A DNA stretch of 64,000 nt from Billgrantia montanilacus (GCF_003336675.1 NZ_QPII01000002.1:372001-436000); one strand, 5' to 3'; counted from the stretch's first letter, positions 28,506-37,756 are shown. Numbers and translations are program-made. The notes: generated from the letters alone by a model not told the origin.

Positions 28506-30014
28506 TCAGGGGGCGAGGCTGATCCAGACGCTCTTGAGCTCGGAGTACTCCTGCTGCGCATGCAGCGACTTGTCGCGACCGTTACCCGACTGCTTGACGC
28601 CGCCGAAGGGGGTGGTCTGGTCGCCCCCCGCCCAGTTGTTGACGAACACCTGGCCCGACTGCAGCCGCCGGGTCACGCGCATGATGCGGTCGATGTCCTG
28701 GCTCCACAGCCCCGCGGCCAGGCCGTAGACGCTGTCGTTTGCCATGGTGATGGCCTCCTCCTCGCTGTCGAAGCCGAACACCGCGAGCACCGGGCCGAAG
28801 ACCTCTTCACGGCCGATGGTCATGGCCGGCGTTACGCCGTCGAACACCGTGGGCGGAATGAACAGCCCCGGGCCGTCGATCGCCTGGCCGCCGGTGCGCA
28901 GCCGTGCGCCCTCTTCCACGCCCTGGCGGATGTAGTCGAGGATTCGGCGATGCTGGGTCTCGTCAACGATGGCGCCCATGAAACTCTCGGGGTCTAACGG
29001 GTCGCCGGGCTGCATGGTCTCCGCCGCCTTCAAGACTCGCTCGACGAATTCCTCGCGGATGCTGTTTTCCACCAGCAGCCGGGAGCCGGCGATGCACACT
29101 TCGCCCTGGTTGTGAAAAATGGCTGCGGCGGCGTGGCTCGCCACCTTGTCGAGATCCTTGCAGTCGGCAAATACGATGTTGGGCGACTTGCCGCCGCACT
29201 CCAGGTAGACCCGCTTGAGGTTGGACTCACCAGCGTACTGCATCAGTAGCTTCCCCACCGCCGTGGAACCGGTGAAGGTCAGGCAGTCGACCTCCATGGA
29301 GAGCGCCAGCGCCTTGCCCACGGTATGGCCGAACCCCGGCAGCACCTGAAACACTCCCGTCGGAATTCCTGCCTCGCGGGCCAGTTGCGCCAGCCGCAGC
29401 GCGGAAAGCGGCGACTTCTCCGAAGGCTTCAGGATCACGCTGTTGCCGGCGGCCAGCGCCGGGGCGATCTTCCAGGCGGTCATCATCAGCGGGAAATTCC
29501 ACGGCACGATGGCCGCCACCACCCCCAGGGGCTCGCGCAGCACCAGTGCCAGGGCGTCCTCGCCGGTGGGCGCCACCTCGCCATAGAGCTTGTCGATGCA
29601 CTCGGCCTGGTAGCGGATGCAGGCGATGGCACCGGCCATGTCGCCCAGCGAGCTCGAAACCGGCTTGCCCATGTCCAGGGTATCGAGCAGCGCCAGTTCG
29701 TGCTTGTTAGCCTCCATCAGGTCGGCCAGGCGCTGCAGCGCCTTCTTGCGCTTGGCCGGCGCGAGGCGCGCCCAGCCGCCGCGGGCGAAGGCCGCCCGGG
29801 CCGAGGTCACGGCCGCCTCGGCATCGGCTGCATCGCAGCTCGCCACCTCCGCGAGCACCTCGCCGGTGGCTGGGTTGACGGTGGTGAAGGTCTCGCCGCT
29901 CACGGCATCGACGAAGACATCGTCGATGAAAGCGCGGGTCTCCAGGGACAGGGAGCCCGCCAGGGTGTGCCAGTCGTCACGGGTCCGCGGCGACTCATTC
30001 GTGGATTGGCTCAT
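28506..30014 (-). CDS. puuC: Aldehyde dehydrogenase, PuuC-like (copy 2)
   Basis: 502 residues from the ATG at 30014, which overlaps the stop of the SpuC-type gene by four bases. The same catalytic residues as copy 1: Asn173, Glu272 and Cys307. The two proteins differ mainly in the first 45 residues and are nearly identical in the middle, with long runs of identical DNA at a constant offset of 7014 bases. In the operon puuD-spuC-aldH it would oxidise gamma-glutamylaminobutanal or 4-aminobutanal to the acid, the step before PuuD or entry into GABA metabolism. Confidence 0.93.
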   Translation of the reverse strand: MSQSTNESPRTRDDWHTLAGSLSLETRAFIDDVFVDAVSGETFTTVNPATGEVLAEVASCDAADAEAAVTSARAAFARGGWARLAPAKRKKALQRLADLMEANKHELALLDTLDMGKPVSSSLGDMAGAIACIRYQAECIDKLYGEVAPTGEDALALVLREPLGVVAAIVPWNFPLMMTAWKIAPALAAGNSVILKPSEKSPLSALRLAQLAREAGIPTGVFQVLPGFGHTVGKALALSMEVDCLTFTGSTAVGKLLMQYAGESNLKRVYLECGGKSPNIVFADCKDLDKVASHAAAAIFHNQGEVCIAGSRLLVENSIREEFVERVLKAAETMQPGDPLDPESFMGAIVDETQHRRILDYIRQGVEEGARLRTGGQAIDGPGLFIPPTVFDGVTPAMTIGREEVFGPVLAVFGFDSEEEAITMANDSVYGLAAGLWSQDIDRIMRVTRRLQSGQVFVNNWAGGDQTTPFGGVKQSGNGRDKSLHAQQEYSELKSVWISLAP

Positions 30015-31387
30015 GCGATGGACTCCTCGGTAGCGGGTTGGCAAAGATCGGCCAGGGTGGCGTCAAGGGCGGCCCGGGCCTTGGTCACCAGCTCGTCGAT
30101 TTCGTTGTGGGTGATCACCAGCGGGGGCGAGATGATCATGGTATCACCCACCGAGCGCATCACCAGACCGCCAGCGAAGCTGAAGTCTCGGCACAGGTTG
30201 CCGACGCCGAGTACCTTGTCGAAGCGCTCGCCGGTCTCGGGGTCGACCAGCTCAAGGGCCCCCATCAGGCCGAGAGAGCGCGCCTCGCCCACCAGCGGAT
30301 GCTCGACCAGCTCGCCCCAGCGCCTGGCCAGGTAGGGCCCCAGATCGTCGCGGACCCGGTCCACCACGCCCTCGGCCTCGATCAGCTCCAGGTTCTTCAG
30401 CGCCACGGCGGCACAGGCGGGGTGTCCCGAATAGGTAAAGCCGTGAAAGAACTCGCCGCCCTCCTCGATCAAGGTATCCGCCACCCGATCCCCCACCAGC
30501 ACACCGCCGATGGGCAGGTAGCCGGAAGAGAGTCCCTTGGCGATGGGCATCAGGTCCGGCTTGAGGTCGTAGTGGATGCTGCCGAACCACTCCCCCAGGC
30601 GCCCGAAGCCACAGATCACCTCGTCGGCCACCAGCAGGATATCGTACCTGGCCAGCACCTCCTTGACCGCCGGCCAGTAGCTTTCCGGCGGCATGATGGC
30701 GCCACCGGCGCCCTGAACAGGCTCGGCGATAAAGGCGGCGACGTTCTCCTCGCCGAGCTCCTGAATCTTCGCCTCCAGGGCCGCGGCGCACTCGCGACCG
30801 AAGCTCTCGGGACTCATGTCGCGCCCCTCGCCGAACCAGTAGGGCTGGCGGATATGGGCGATGTTCGGCACGCAGGGGCCGCCCTGACCATGCATGACGT
30901 CCATGCCGCCGAGACTCATGCCAGCCAGGGTGGAGCCGTGGTAGCCGTTCTCGCGGCCGATGATCCACTGCTTCTGCGGCCGGCCCTTCAAGGCCCAGTA
31001 GCGTCGCACCATGCGCAGCACAGTATCGTTGGCCTCGGACCCCGATCCGACGAAGAAGACGTGGTTGATGTGCTCCGGCGCCAACTGCACCAGTTTTTCG
31101 GCCAGCTTCACCGCCGGCGGGTGGGTGGTCTTGAAGAAGTTGTTGTAGTAGGGCAGTCGCTCGAGCTGCGCGGTGGCGGCTTCGACCAGTTCGTGGCGTC
31201 CATAGCCCAGGTTGACGCACCACAGGCCGGCCATACCGTCGAGGATGCAGTTACCCTCGCTGTCATGGATATAGACGCCCTCGGCGCGCTCGATGATGCG
31301 GCTGCCTTCCTCACCCAGCGCCTTGAAATCGGTAAAAGGGTGCAGATGGTGGGCGCGGTCCAGCACCTGATAGTCACGAGTCTTCAT
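30011..31387 (-). CDS. spuC: Polyamine:pyruvate aminotransferase, SpuC-like
   Basis: 458 residues from the ATG at 31387. Class III aminotransferase with cofactor Lys284 (PIAKGLSSGYLP) and Asp255 (VADEVICGFGR). Length and blocks (DGMAGLWCVNLGYGR, NGYHGSTLAGMSLGGM) match SpuC of Pseudomonas aeruginosa, which moves the amino group of putrescine (and related diamines) to pyruvate, giving 4-aminobutanal. It is the middle gene of puuD-spuC-aldH on the minus strand. With this enzyme the cell can bypass the gamma-glutamyl route. Confidence 0.93.
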   Translation of the reverse strand: MKTRDYQVLDRAHHLHPFTDFKALGEEGSRIIERAEGVYIHDSEGNCILDGMAGLWCVNLGYGRHELVEAATAQLERLPYYNNFFKTTHPPAVKLAEKLVQLAPEHINHVFFVGSGSEANDTVLRMVRRYWALKGRPQKQWIIGRENGYHGSTLAGMSLGGMDVMHGQGGPCVPNIAHIRQPYWFGEGRDMSPESFGRECAAALEAKIQELGEENVAAFIAEPVQGAGGAIMPPESYWPAVKEVLARYDILLVADEVICGFGRLGEWFGSIHYDLKPDLMPIAKGLSSGYLPIGGVLVGDRVADTLIEEGGEFFHGFTYSGHPACAAVALKNLELIEAEGVVDRVRDDLGPYLARRWGELVEHPLVGEARSLGLMGALELVDPETGERFDKVLGVGNLCRDFSFAGGLVMRSVGDTMIISPPLVITHNEIDELVTKARAALDATLADLCQPATEESIA

Positions 31388-31412
31388 GGGTAACGTCTCC
31401 AGAAAGGGGCAC

Positions 31413-32201
31413 TCAGGCCAGCTGGGTGGTGGATGGAGGGTGAACAGCGCCCCGGTGGGCACGGCAGGCCTCGGCGAAGCCGCGGAACAGGGCGTCGTGG
31501 AGGGCATGCTCGCAAGGCTGCCACTCCGGGTGCCACTGCACCGCCAGGGCGAAGGAGGCGGCATTCGCCACCGATACCGCCTCGATCAGGCCGTCCGGGG
31601 CCCAGGCCTCGGCCACCAGCCCCTCGCCCAGGCGCTTAATGCCCTGCTGATGCAAGGAGTTGACCCGCGTGCGGGTATCACCGAACAGGCGCGCCAAGGC
31701 ACCGTCGGCGCGGATATCCAGTTCATGCGCCGGTGCATACTGGGCCGCCTTGTCGGTGCCGCCGGGCTCGCGGTGATCGAGCATCCCGGGCACCGCCTGT
31801 ACCGCCTGATGCAGGCTGCCACCGAAGGCCACATTGAGTTCCTGAAAACCGCGGCAGATGCCGAATAGCGGCAGTGCCAGGTCCAGGGCCTCGTGGATCC
31901 AGGTCAGGGCGGCGGCGTCGCGATCCCGATCGTCCCGGGTATTCTGGGGCGCGCGCTTGGCGCCATAGCGATGGGCCTCCACATTGGAGTAGCTGCCGGT
32001 CAGCACCAGCCCATCGACCCGGGAGAGCAGCTCGCGGGCCGCCTCGTGGTCATTCTCCTGATCGCTCCACACCGGCAGGATAACGGGGTTCAGCCCATAC
32101 TCACGGAGGGCGCCCAGGTATTTCACGGTCACCATCTGGGCGGCGTGCCCCTCCACCTCTCGGCGGCAGGCAATCACACCCACCAGGGGTCGTGTCGTCA
32201 T
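31413..32201 (-). CDS. puuD: Gamma-glutamyl-gamma-aminobutyrate hydrolase (PuuD/SpuA)
   Basis: 262 residues, class I glutamine-amidotransferase-like (peptidase C26). The triad is Cys116 (FGICRGFQELN), His224 and Glu226 (QWHPEWQ), with the substrate loop HQQGI at about 184-188. It releases GABA and glutamate from gamma-glutamyl-GABA. It heads the minus-strand operon puuD-spuC-aldH (26-nt gap to spuC) and is divergent from the PuuA-type synthetase, so the first and last steps of the gamma-glutamyl pathway share one control region. Confidence 0.95.
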   Translation of the reverse strand: MTTRPLVGVIACRREVEGHAAQMVTVKYLGALREYGLNPVILPVWSDQENDHEAARELLSRVDGLVLTGSYSNVEAHRYGAKRAPQNTRDDRDRDAAALTWIHEALDLALPLFGICRGFQELNVAFGGSLHQAVQAVPGMLDHREPGGTDKAAQYAPAHELDIRADGALARLFGDTRTRVNSLHQQGIKRLGEGLVAEAWAPDGLIEAVSVANAASFALAVQWHPEWQPCEHALHDALFRGFAEACRAHRGAVHPPSTTQLA

Positions 32202-32446
32202 GGCTGGCTCCTCGCGGGGTCGCTAAGGTGTTGTTATGGTTTATTCAACATACCGCTGTTGATTTATCTTTCCAAGAACCTCACTGATAAATCCAGACAA
32301 AACCAATCAAATAACTGTTTATTAATGAAATAAGTCTAATACCGACAAGCATTATATCGTAAAATCGTAAAGGATTTGACAACACGCACCCACCGAGAAA
32401 GGATAAAGGTCATCAACAACGACCATAAGCCCGATAGGTGAGCGCC
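32202..32446. promoter_or_regulatory. AT-rich divergent control region puuD / puuA
   Basis: 245 bases, strikingly AT-rich between 32225 and 32385 compared with the GC-rich genes around it. It contains a spaced repeat TGTTG (32229-32233) / CAACA (32246-32250), a further TGTTG at 32258, a tandem octamer ATCGTAAA at 32356-32363 and 32364-32371, and TTGACA at 32376. These fit divergent promoters with repressor sites, most likely for the PuuR-type protein at 16.3 kb, but the site of that protein in this genus is not known to me. Confidence 0.55.
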
Positions 32447-33823
32447 ATGTCTTCCACCCCCACCGATGACGTCCAGGTCTTTCTCGACCGCCACCCGGAG
32501 ATCGACAGCTTCGACCTGCTGATCAGCGACCTCAATGGCGTCATCCGCGGCAAGCGCATCCCCCGGGACAACCTGGCCAAGGCTTACAGCAGCGGCATCG
32601 CCCTTCCTGCCTCTGTCTTCGCCCTGGATATCAACGGCAATACCATCGAGGAAACCGGCCTGGGTCTGGCCACCGGTGACGGCGATCGCCTCTGTCGGCC
32701 GATTCCCGGCAGCCTGATGCCAGTGCCATGGCTGCGCGGCGGCCGCCATGGTCAGCTGCTGATGACCATGGTGGAACTCGACGAGTCGCCCTTCTTCGCC
32801 GATCCCCGTCAGGTTCTCACCCAGGTATTGCAGCGCCTGACCGCCATGGGCCTGACCCCGGTGGTGGCGCTGGAGCTGGAGTTCTACCTGGTGGACCAGG
32901 CGCGAAAGCCTTCAGGCGCAATCCAGCCGCCCTGCTCACCCCGCAGCGGCGAGCGCGCCACCCAGAGCCAGCTCTACTCGATCCAGGAGCTCGACGAGTA
33001 CGCCGACTTCCTCGACGACATCCAGGCCGCGGCCCGGGTCCAGGACCTGCCGCTGGATACCGCACTCAAGGAGTGCGCACCGGGCCAGTTCGAGATCAAC
33101 CTGGTGCACTGCGACGATGCCCTTCGGGCCTGCGACAGCGCCGTGCTACTCAAGCGGCTGATCAAGGGCGTGGCGCTGACCCACGGCTTCGAGGCCACCT
33201 TCATGGCCAAGCCCTATGGCCTGGAAGCCGGGAATGGCACCCATGTGCATATCAGCCTACTGGACACCGAGGGCAATAACGTCTTTAGCGAGCCGCACGA
33301 GGAAGTGCTCGGTAGCGCCCTCCTCAACCAGGCGGTGGCCGGCCTGCTGGAGCACATGCCCAGCTCCATGGCGCTCTTTGCCCCCAACCTCAACTCCTAC
33401 CGCCGACTGCAACCGGGGCTCTATGTGCCCATGGCCCCTACCTGGGGCTTCGACAACCGCTCGGTGGCTCTGCGCGTTCCCTCCGGGCCGCGGGCGGCGC
33501 GACGCATCGAGCACCGGGTGGCCGGCGCCGACGTCAACCCATACCTGCTGCTGGCCACCCTGCTGGCTTCCCTCCATGACGGCCTGAGCAGGGAGCTGAC
33601 CCCACCGCCAGCGATCAACGGCAACGCCTATGAACAGGTGGAAGACAGCCTGACCAACAGCTGGCAGCAGGCCCTGGACCTGCTGGAGGAGGACGAGGTG
33701 TTGGGCGAGGCCCTGGGCTACGACTTTATCCGCGTCTTCGTGGCCAACCGCCGGGCCGAACGGGCACAGGCCATGCAGGCGGTGAGTCAGCTCGAGTACG
33801 AGTGGTACCTCAGACACGTCTAG
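32447..33823 (+). CDS. puuA: Gamma-glutamylpolyamine synthetase, PuuA-like (copy 1)
   Basis: 458 residues from the ATG at 32447 (AGGTGA seven bases upstream; a GTG at 32438 is in frame). Glutamine-synthetase fold: the N-terminal beta-grasp starts DLLISDLNGVIRGKRIP, metal ligands include the glutamates of ALELEFYLVD and APGQFEINLVH, and the ATP/metal His is in GTHVHISL; the C-terminal Arg loop is PSGPRAARRIEHRVAGAD. These enzymes join glutamate to putrescine or other amines. It has its own transcript, divergent from puuD. A second, distinct paralogue is at 40292-41638. Confidence 0.9.
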   Translation: MSSTPTDDVQVFLDRHPEIDSFDLLISDLNGVIRGKRIPRDNLAKAYSSGIALPASVFALDINGNTIEETGLGLATGDGDRLCRPIPGSLMPVPWLRGGRHGQLLMTMVELDESPFFADPRQVLTQVLQRLTAMGLTPVVALELEFYLVDQARKPSGAIQPPCSPRSGERATQSQLYSIQELDEYADFLDDIQAAARVQDLPLDTALKECAPGQFEINLVHCDDALRACDSAVLLKRLIKGVALTHGFEATFMAKPYGLEAGNGTHVHISLLDTEGNNVFSEPHEEVLGSALLNQAVAGLLEHMPSSMALFAPNLNSYRRLQPGLYVPMAPTWGFDNRSVALRVPSGPRAARRIEHRVAGADVNPYLLLATLLASLHDGLSRELTPPPAINGNAYEQVEDSLTNSWQQALDLLEEDEVLGEALGYDFIRVFVANRRAERAQAMQAVSQLEYEWYLRHV

Positions 33824-33830
33824 ACGACAA

Positions 33831-33852
33831 CGCCCCGACCGAAGTCAGGGCG
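33831..33852. terminator. Hairpin after puuA
   Basis: CGCCC (33831-33835) pairs with GGGCG (33848-33852), continued after one mismatch by GAC/GTC around a CGAA loop. It lies 8 bases after the puuA stop in the convergent gap with the glycine-zipper gene. A likely terminator without a clear U-run. Confidence 0.5.
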
Positions 33853-33908
33853 CTACGCCAAAGCGGCTATCGAGAGGAGCTTGAAAGGGCCTGACTTGGC
33901 AGCAAGCC

Positions 33909-34487
33909 TCAGCCGTCGCTGGCCAGCGGCAGGTCCCAGCGCGGCCGGCCCTCCTCGAGCAGCACGCGGTTGCCCTCGGGCCGATGATCCAGGCGCGAGA
34001 CATCGGTCATTTCACCGTGTCGCCAGGTCACGTCGTAGCCGAGGGTTTCCTGGTGTGAATCCATTACCGTATGGCACTGACGCTGCGTGGTGGTGTAGGT
34101 CTGGGGCGCCTGATTGGCCTCGATGCGGCCCTGCACTTCGCGCCCCGCCAGGCCGCCGCCCACCACACCGGCAACCGTGGCCAGTGTCTTGCCACTGCCG
34201 CCCCCGATCTGGTTGCCCAACAGGCCACCCACCACGGCCCCGGCAGCCGTACCGGCGATACGATTGGGGTCACGGCTCGGCTGCTGCGGCGCAGCCTGAC
34301 TGACCACGATGTCCTCGCACACCTCACGAGGGATCTCGACGCTACGCGTGACACGCTCCATGCCGACGATCTCGGCAAACTGAGGGCCGCTCTCCCCGGG
34401 GGGCTGCTGGACCTGCCAGGCGCCAAATGCCAGTCCGCCCAGACCGAAAACGGCCAGTGTCGTACCAACGATGGTTGATTTGTTCAT
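33909..34487 (-). CDS. Glycine-zipper 2TM domain envelope protein
   Basis: 192 residues. The N-terminal helix (about 6-24, TTLAVFGLGGLAFGAW) is a signal anchor; no lipobox cysteine follows. A glycine-zipper block occupies about residues 78-115 (AGTAAGAVVGGLLGNQIGGG, then VAGVVGGGLAGREV), as in the SlyB/17-kDa antigen family, followed by a soluble C-terminal domain. Such proteins sit in the envelope and often affect stress tolerance; no specific role is known here. A strong ribosome site (AGGAGGT) precedes the ATG. It follows the polyamine operon on the same strand after 205 bases. Confidence 0.85.
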   Translation of the reverse strand: MNKSTIVGTTLAVFGLGGLAFGAWQVQQPPGESGPQFAEIVGMERVTRSVEIPREVCEDIVVSQAAPQQPSRDPNRIAGTAAGAVVGGLLGNQIGGGSGKTLATVAGVVGGGLAGREVQGRIEANQAPQTYTTTQRQCHTVMDSHQETLGYDVTWRHGEMTDVSRLDHRPEGNRVLLEEGRPRWDLPLASDG

Positions 34488-34607
34488 CTGTCACCTCCTC
34501 TGTGGCGCACAGGCGCCTTGCCGACAAAGTGCAAGGGTCGGCTCCGGCGATATGCGGCGAATGCGATGAGGGACGGCGCATCCTGCGCCGCCAGAGGAAT
34601 GAAACTC

Positions 34608-34613
34608 AGTATA
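34608..34613 (-). promoter_or_regulatory. Candidate -10 element for the glycine-zipper gene
   Basis: On the minus strand TATACT reads at 34613-34608, about 120 bases before the gene, with only a poor -35 (CATCTT) 17 bases upstream. A palindrome GGCGCA-TCC-TGCGCC (34575-34589) lies in the leader. The remainder of the 34488-34692 gap holds nothing else that I can support. Confidence 0.3.
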
Positions 34614-34692
34614 CGCGGTCGCGAAGTGTAAAGATGTTCCCACGCACCACTTTCACAATTTCTGACCAGGCGTCAGCAAAAGGCGACAGTGC

Positions 34693-35985
34693 CTAGTACC
34701 CCAGCCGATCACGCAGCGAGTAGTACCAGGCGCCGAGGGCAGAGAGGGGTACACGCATCAGGCGCCCCCCGGGAAAGGGCAGGTGCGGCAGGCCGGCGAA
34801 GGCATCGAAGCGCTCGCTCGCTCCCCTCATGACCTCGGCAACCAGACGCCCGGCCAGGTGGGAGCAGGTCACCCCGTGGCCGGAGTAGCCCTGGGCATAG
34901 AAGACGTTGCCGTTGAGCCGCCCGAACTGCGGCAGGCGATTCAGGGTCATCAGGAAATTGCCGCTCCAGGCGTAGTCGATCCCGACATCGGCCAGCGAGG
35001 GAAAAGTCTTCAGCAGCTTGGGCCGGATCAGCGCCGCGATATCCACCGGATCCTGGCCGCCGTAGTTGACGCCCCCGCCATAGAGGAGCCGACCCTCACC
35101 GGTGAAACGGTAGTAGTCGAGCAGATAGTTGCAGTCCTCCACCGCCATGTCGTTGGGTATCAGCTCACGCCGCAGCGCCACCGGCAACGGCTCGGTGGTG
35201 ATGATCTGGGTGCCGCAGGGCATCGATCTGTTCTCCAGTTCCGGCAGCACCCCCTGCAGATAGGCGTTGCCGGCCATGACCACCCGCTGTGCCGTGACCG
35301 TGCCTTGCGGGGTGCGCAGCACGACCGGTTCGCCGTGCTTCACCTCCAGTACCGGGGTCTGCTCGTGGATCACCCCACCCAGCGCCTCGAAGGCCGCCGC
35401 CTCGCCGAGCACCAGGTTGAGCGGGTGCAGGTGGCCACCGGAGTGATCCACCAGTGCTCCCACATAGCGGTCACTGTTCACCTCCCGCTTCAATGCCGGG
35501 CCTTCCAACAGCTCCAGCTCATGGTGGCCGTAACGCTCCCAGAGCACCTTGTGCTCGACCAGCCCCTGCATTTGCCTGGTGTTGCAGGCGGCGAACAGGT
35601 TGCCCTCCTTCAGGTCACACTGAATCGCATACTGCGCGATGCGTTCGCGGATGATGCGGTTGCCCTCGAAGGCCATGTCGCCCAGCGCCCTGGCGGTCTC
35701 GCTGCCGTACTTCGCCTCGATCACGTCCATGTCGCGGCTGTAGCTGTTGACGATCTGCCCGCCGTTGCGACCCGAGGCGCCGAAGCCGACTCGCGCCGCT
35801 TCCAGCACCACCACCTTCACCCCCTGCTCGGCAAGGTGAAGCGCCGCGGAAATGCCGGTAAAGCCCGCCCCGACCACGCAGACGTCACACTCGATGTCGC
35901 CCGCAAGGGCGGGACGCGCCGGCGACGGGTTGGCCGTCGCCGCATAGTAGGACGCCACATGTTCGCTGCAGGCACTGCTCGTCAT
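34693..35985 (-). CDS. puuB: Gamma-glutamylputrescine oxidase-like FAD oxidoreductase (PuuB copy 1)
   Basis: 430 residues of the DAO/glycine oxidase family. The FAD dinucleotide-binding motif is VVGAGFTGISAALHLAEQG at about residues 36-54; further family blocks are GASGRNGGQIVNSYSRD and the C-terminal YAQGYSGHGVTCSHLAG. PuuB oxidises gamma-glutamylputrescine to the aldehyde with O2, releasing ammonia and H2O2. It is the last gene of the seven-gene minus-strand polyamine operon, 22 nt after the permease gene. A second, diverged copy is the first gene of that operon. The substrate division between them is unknown. Confidence 0.92.
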   Translation of the reverse strand: MTSSACSEHVASYYAATANPSPARPALAGDIECDVCVVGAGFTGISAALHLAEQGVKVVVLEAARVGFGASGRNGGQIVNSYSRDMDVIEAKYGSETARALGDMAFEGNRIIRERIAQYAIQCDLKEGNLFAACNTRQMQGLVEHKVLWERYGHHELELLEGPALKREVNSDRYVGALVDHSGGHLHPLNLVLGEAAAFEALGGVIHEQTPVLEVKHGEPVVLRTPQGTVTAQRVVMAGNAYLQGVLPELENRSMPCGTQIITTEPLPVALRRELIPNDMAVEDCNYLLDYYRFTGEGRLLYGGGVNYGGQDPVDIAALIRPKLLKTFPSLADVGIDYAWSGNFLMTLNRLPQFGRLNGNVFYAQGYSGHGVTCSHLAGRLVAEVMRGASERFDAFAGLPHLPFPGGRLMRVPLSALGAWYYSLRDRLGY

Positions 35986-36007
35986 CTCGATACCTCACAT
36001 AAAAAAA

Positions 36008-36844
36008 TTATCGTCCCGCCGTCATATCCTGCAACATCGCCTGTCGCCGCTTGGCCTCATTGCGGCGCATGAAGTACCAGGCAAGGAAGGTGGCCAGCGA
36101 CACGGCCAGTATGATCAATGTGGCCAGCGCATTGATCTTGGGCGAGACACCCAGGCGCACCGAGGAGAACACCACCATGGGCAGGGTCGTGGCGCCGGGG
36201 CCGGAAACGAAGCTGGCGATCACCAGGTCGTCCAGCGACAGGGTGAAGGCCAGCAGCCAGCCCGCCGCCAGTGCCGGCGCGATCACCGGCAATGTGATGT
36301 GAAAGAAGGTTTTCACCGGCCCCGCGCCAAGATCCATGGCCGCCTCCTCGATGGAGAGGTCAACTTCGCGCAGCCTGGACGCCACGACCACCGCCACGTA
36401 GGCGCTACAGAAAGTGGTGTGGGCGATCCAGATGGTGACCATGCCCCGATCCGCCGGCCAGCCGACCATCTGCGCCATGTGAACGAAGAGCAGCAACAGC
36501 GACAACCCGGTGATCACCTCGGGCATGACCAGCGGCGCCGTCACCATGCTGGAGAGCACCGTCTTGCCCCGAAAGCGCGTGAAGCGCGTCATCACGAAGG
36601 CTGCCAGGGTTCCCAGGCACACCGCCATGGAGGCCGAGAAGAAGGCGATGCGCAGGCTGGTCCATACGGCCGCCAGGATCTGCCGGTCACGGAACAACTC
36701 GATGTACCAGCGCCCTGAGAAACCGGCCCATACCGTCACCAGCCGCGACGAGTTGAAGGAGTAGACCACCAGGATGACCATCGGCAGATAGAGGAACAGC
36801 AGGCCGACGATCAGCATCACCGTGGTAAAGGATGGCTTACGCAT
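36008..36844 (-). CDS. potI: Polyamine ABC transporter permease, PotI/SpuH-like
   Basis: 278 residues with six membrane helices; the first is TVMLIVGLLFLYLPMVILVV. The EAA loop that contacts the ATPase is EEAAMDLGAGPVKTFFHITLP at about residues 175-195. It forms the inner-membrane channel with PotH for uptake of putrescine (or spermidine). It starts 3 nt after the potH stop, so the pair is translationally coupled. Size and order match potFGHI. Confidence 0.95.
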   Translation of the reverse strand: MRKPSFTTVMLIVGLLFLYLPMVILVVYSFNSSRLVTVWAGFSGRWYIELFRDRQILAAVWTSLRIAFFSASMAVCLGTLAAFVMTRFTRFRGKTVLSSMVTAPLVMPEVITGLSLLLLFVHMAQMVGWPADRGMVTIWIAHTTFCSAYVAVVVASRLREVDLSIEEAAMDLGAGPVKTFFHITLPVIAPALAAGWLLAFTLSLDDLVIASFVSGPGATTLPMVVFSSVRLGVSPKINALATLIILAVSLATFLAWYFMRRNEAKRRQAMLQDMTAGR

Positions 36845-36847
36845 GGC

Positions 36848-37756
36848 TCACTCCTTCAGTTCACGGGATTGATAACGGTGAAAGAGGGCGATGGGAATGA
36901 TCAGGATTGCCAGCATCACCATGGCCAGCGCCGAGGCCACCGGCCAGTCGCGGTTGTGGAAGAACTCTTCCCAAAGCACCTTGCCGATCATCACGGTATT
37001 GGGGCCGCCCAGCAGTTCGGGTATCACGTACTCCCCCACGGCAGGAATGAAGACCAGCATGGAGCCGGCCACGATACCGCCCATGGACAACGGCAGTGTC
37101 ACCTTGAAGAAGGTGTTCAGCTTGCTGGAACCGAGATCTGATGCCGCCTCGAGCAGGGACCCATCGAGGCGGGTGAGATTGGCGTAGAGCGGCAGCACCA
37201 TGAACGGCAGGTAGGCATAGACGATACCCAGGATCACCGCGAAATTGGTATTCAGCATGCGAATCGGCGAGTCGATCCAGCCAAGCCAGATCAACGAGTT
37301 GTTGATCAGCCCGTTATTGCTGAGGATACCCATCCAGGCGTAGACCCGGATCAGAAACGAGGTCCAGGAGGGCAGCATCACCAGCAGCAGCAGTACCAGC
37401 TGCCAGCGCATGGGGGCTCGAGCCATGGCGTAGGCCATGGGATAACCCAGCAGCAGGCAAAGTACCGTGGCCAGCAGGGCGATCTTCACGGAGCCCCAAT
37501 AGGCCGCGATATAGAGCGTATCCGTGGTCAGGAAGAGGTAGTTGCTGAAGGTGAGGACGATATTGAGCGTCTCATGACCGTAGTCGAGTATCGCACTGTA
37601 TGGCGGTATCGAGATCGCCGCCTCCGAGAGGCTGATCTTGAGCACGATACCAAAGGGCAACAGGAAGAACAGCGTCAACCACAGCAACGGCACGGCGATG
37701 ACCCAGCCACGACGGGGCTTGAACAGCCGTCGCAGGCGAACCAGATTATTGGACAT
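36848..37756 (-). CDS. potH: Polyamine ABC transporter permease, PotH/SpuG-like
   Basis: 302 residues from the ATG at 37756, with a purine-rich ribosome site (GGGGAGA) upstream; the frame is open further upstream but without a better start. Six helices are visible, beginning GWVIAVPLLWLTLFFLLPFGI, and the EAA loop is LEAASDLGSSKLNTFFKVTLP at about residue 205. A partner of PotI in the importer. Between potG and potI in the operon. Confidence 0.95.
   Translation of the reverse strand: MSNNLVRLRRLFKPRRGWVIAVPLLWLTLFFLLPFGIVLKISLSEAAISIPPYSAILDYGHETLNIVLTFSNYLFLTTDTLYIAAYWGSVKIALLATVLCLLLGYPMAYAMARAPMRWQLVLLLLVMLPSWTSFLIRVYAWMGILSNNGLINNSLIWLGWIDSPIRMLNTNFAVILGIVYAYLPFMVLPLYANLTRLDGSLLEAASDLGSSKLNTFFKVTLPLSMGGIVAGSMLVFIPAVGEYVIPELLGGPNTVMIGKVLWEEFFHNRDWPVASALAMVMLAILIIPIALFHRYQSRELKE

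Noticed and set aside
32202-32446. Sigma-54 promoter or riboswitch before puuA/puuD
   Set aside because: No GG-N10-GC element with the usual TGGCAC/TTGC words and no recognisable aptamer core was found by eye.
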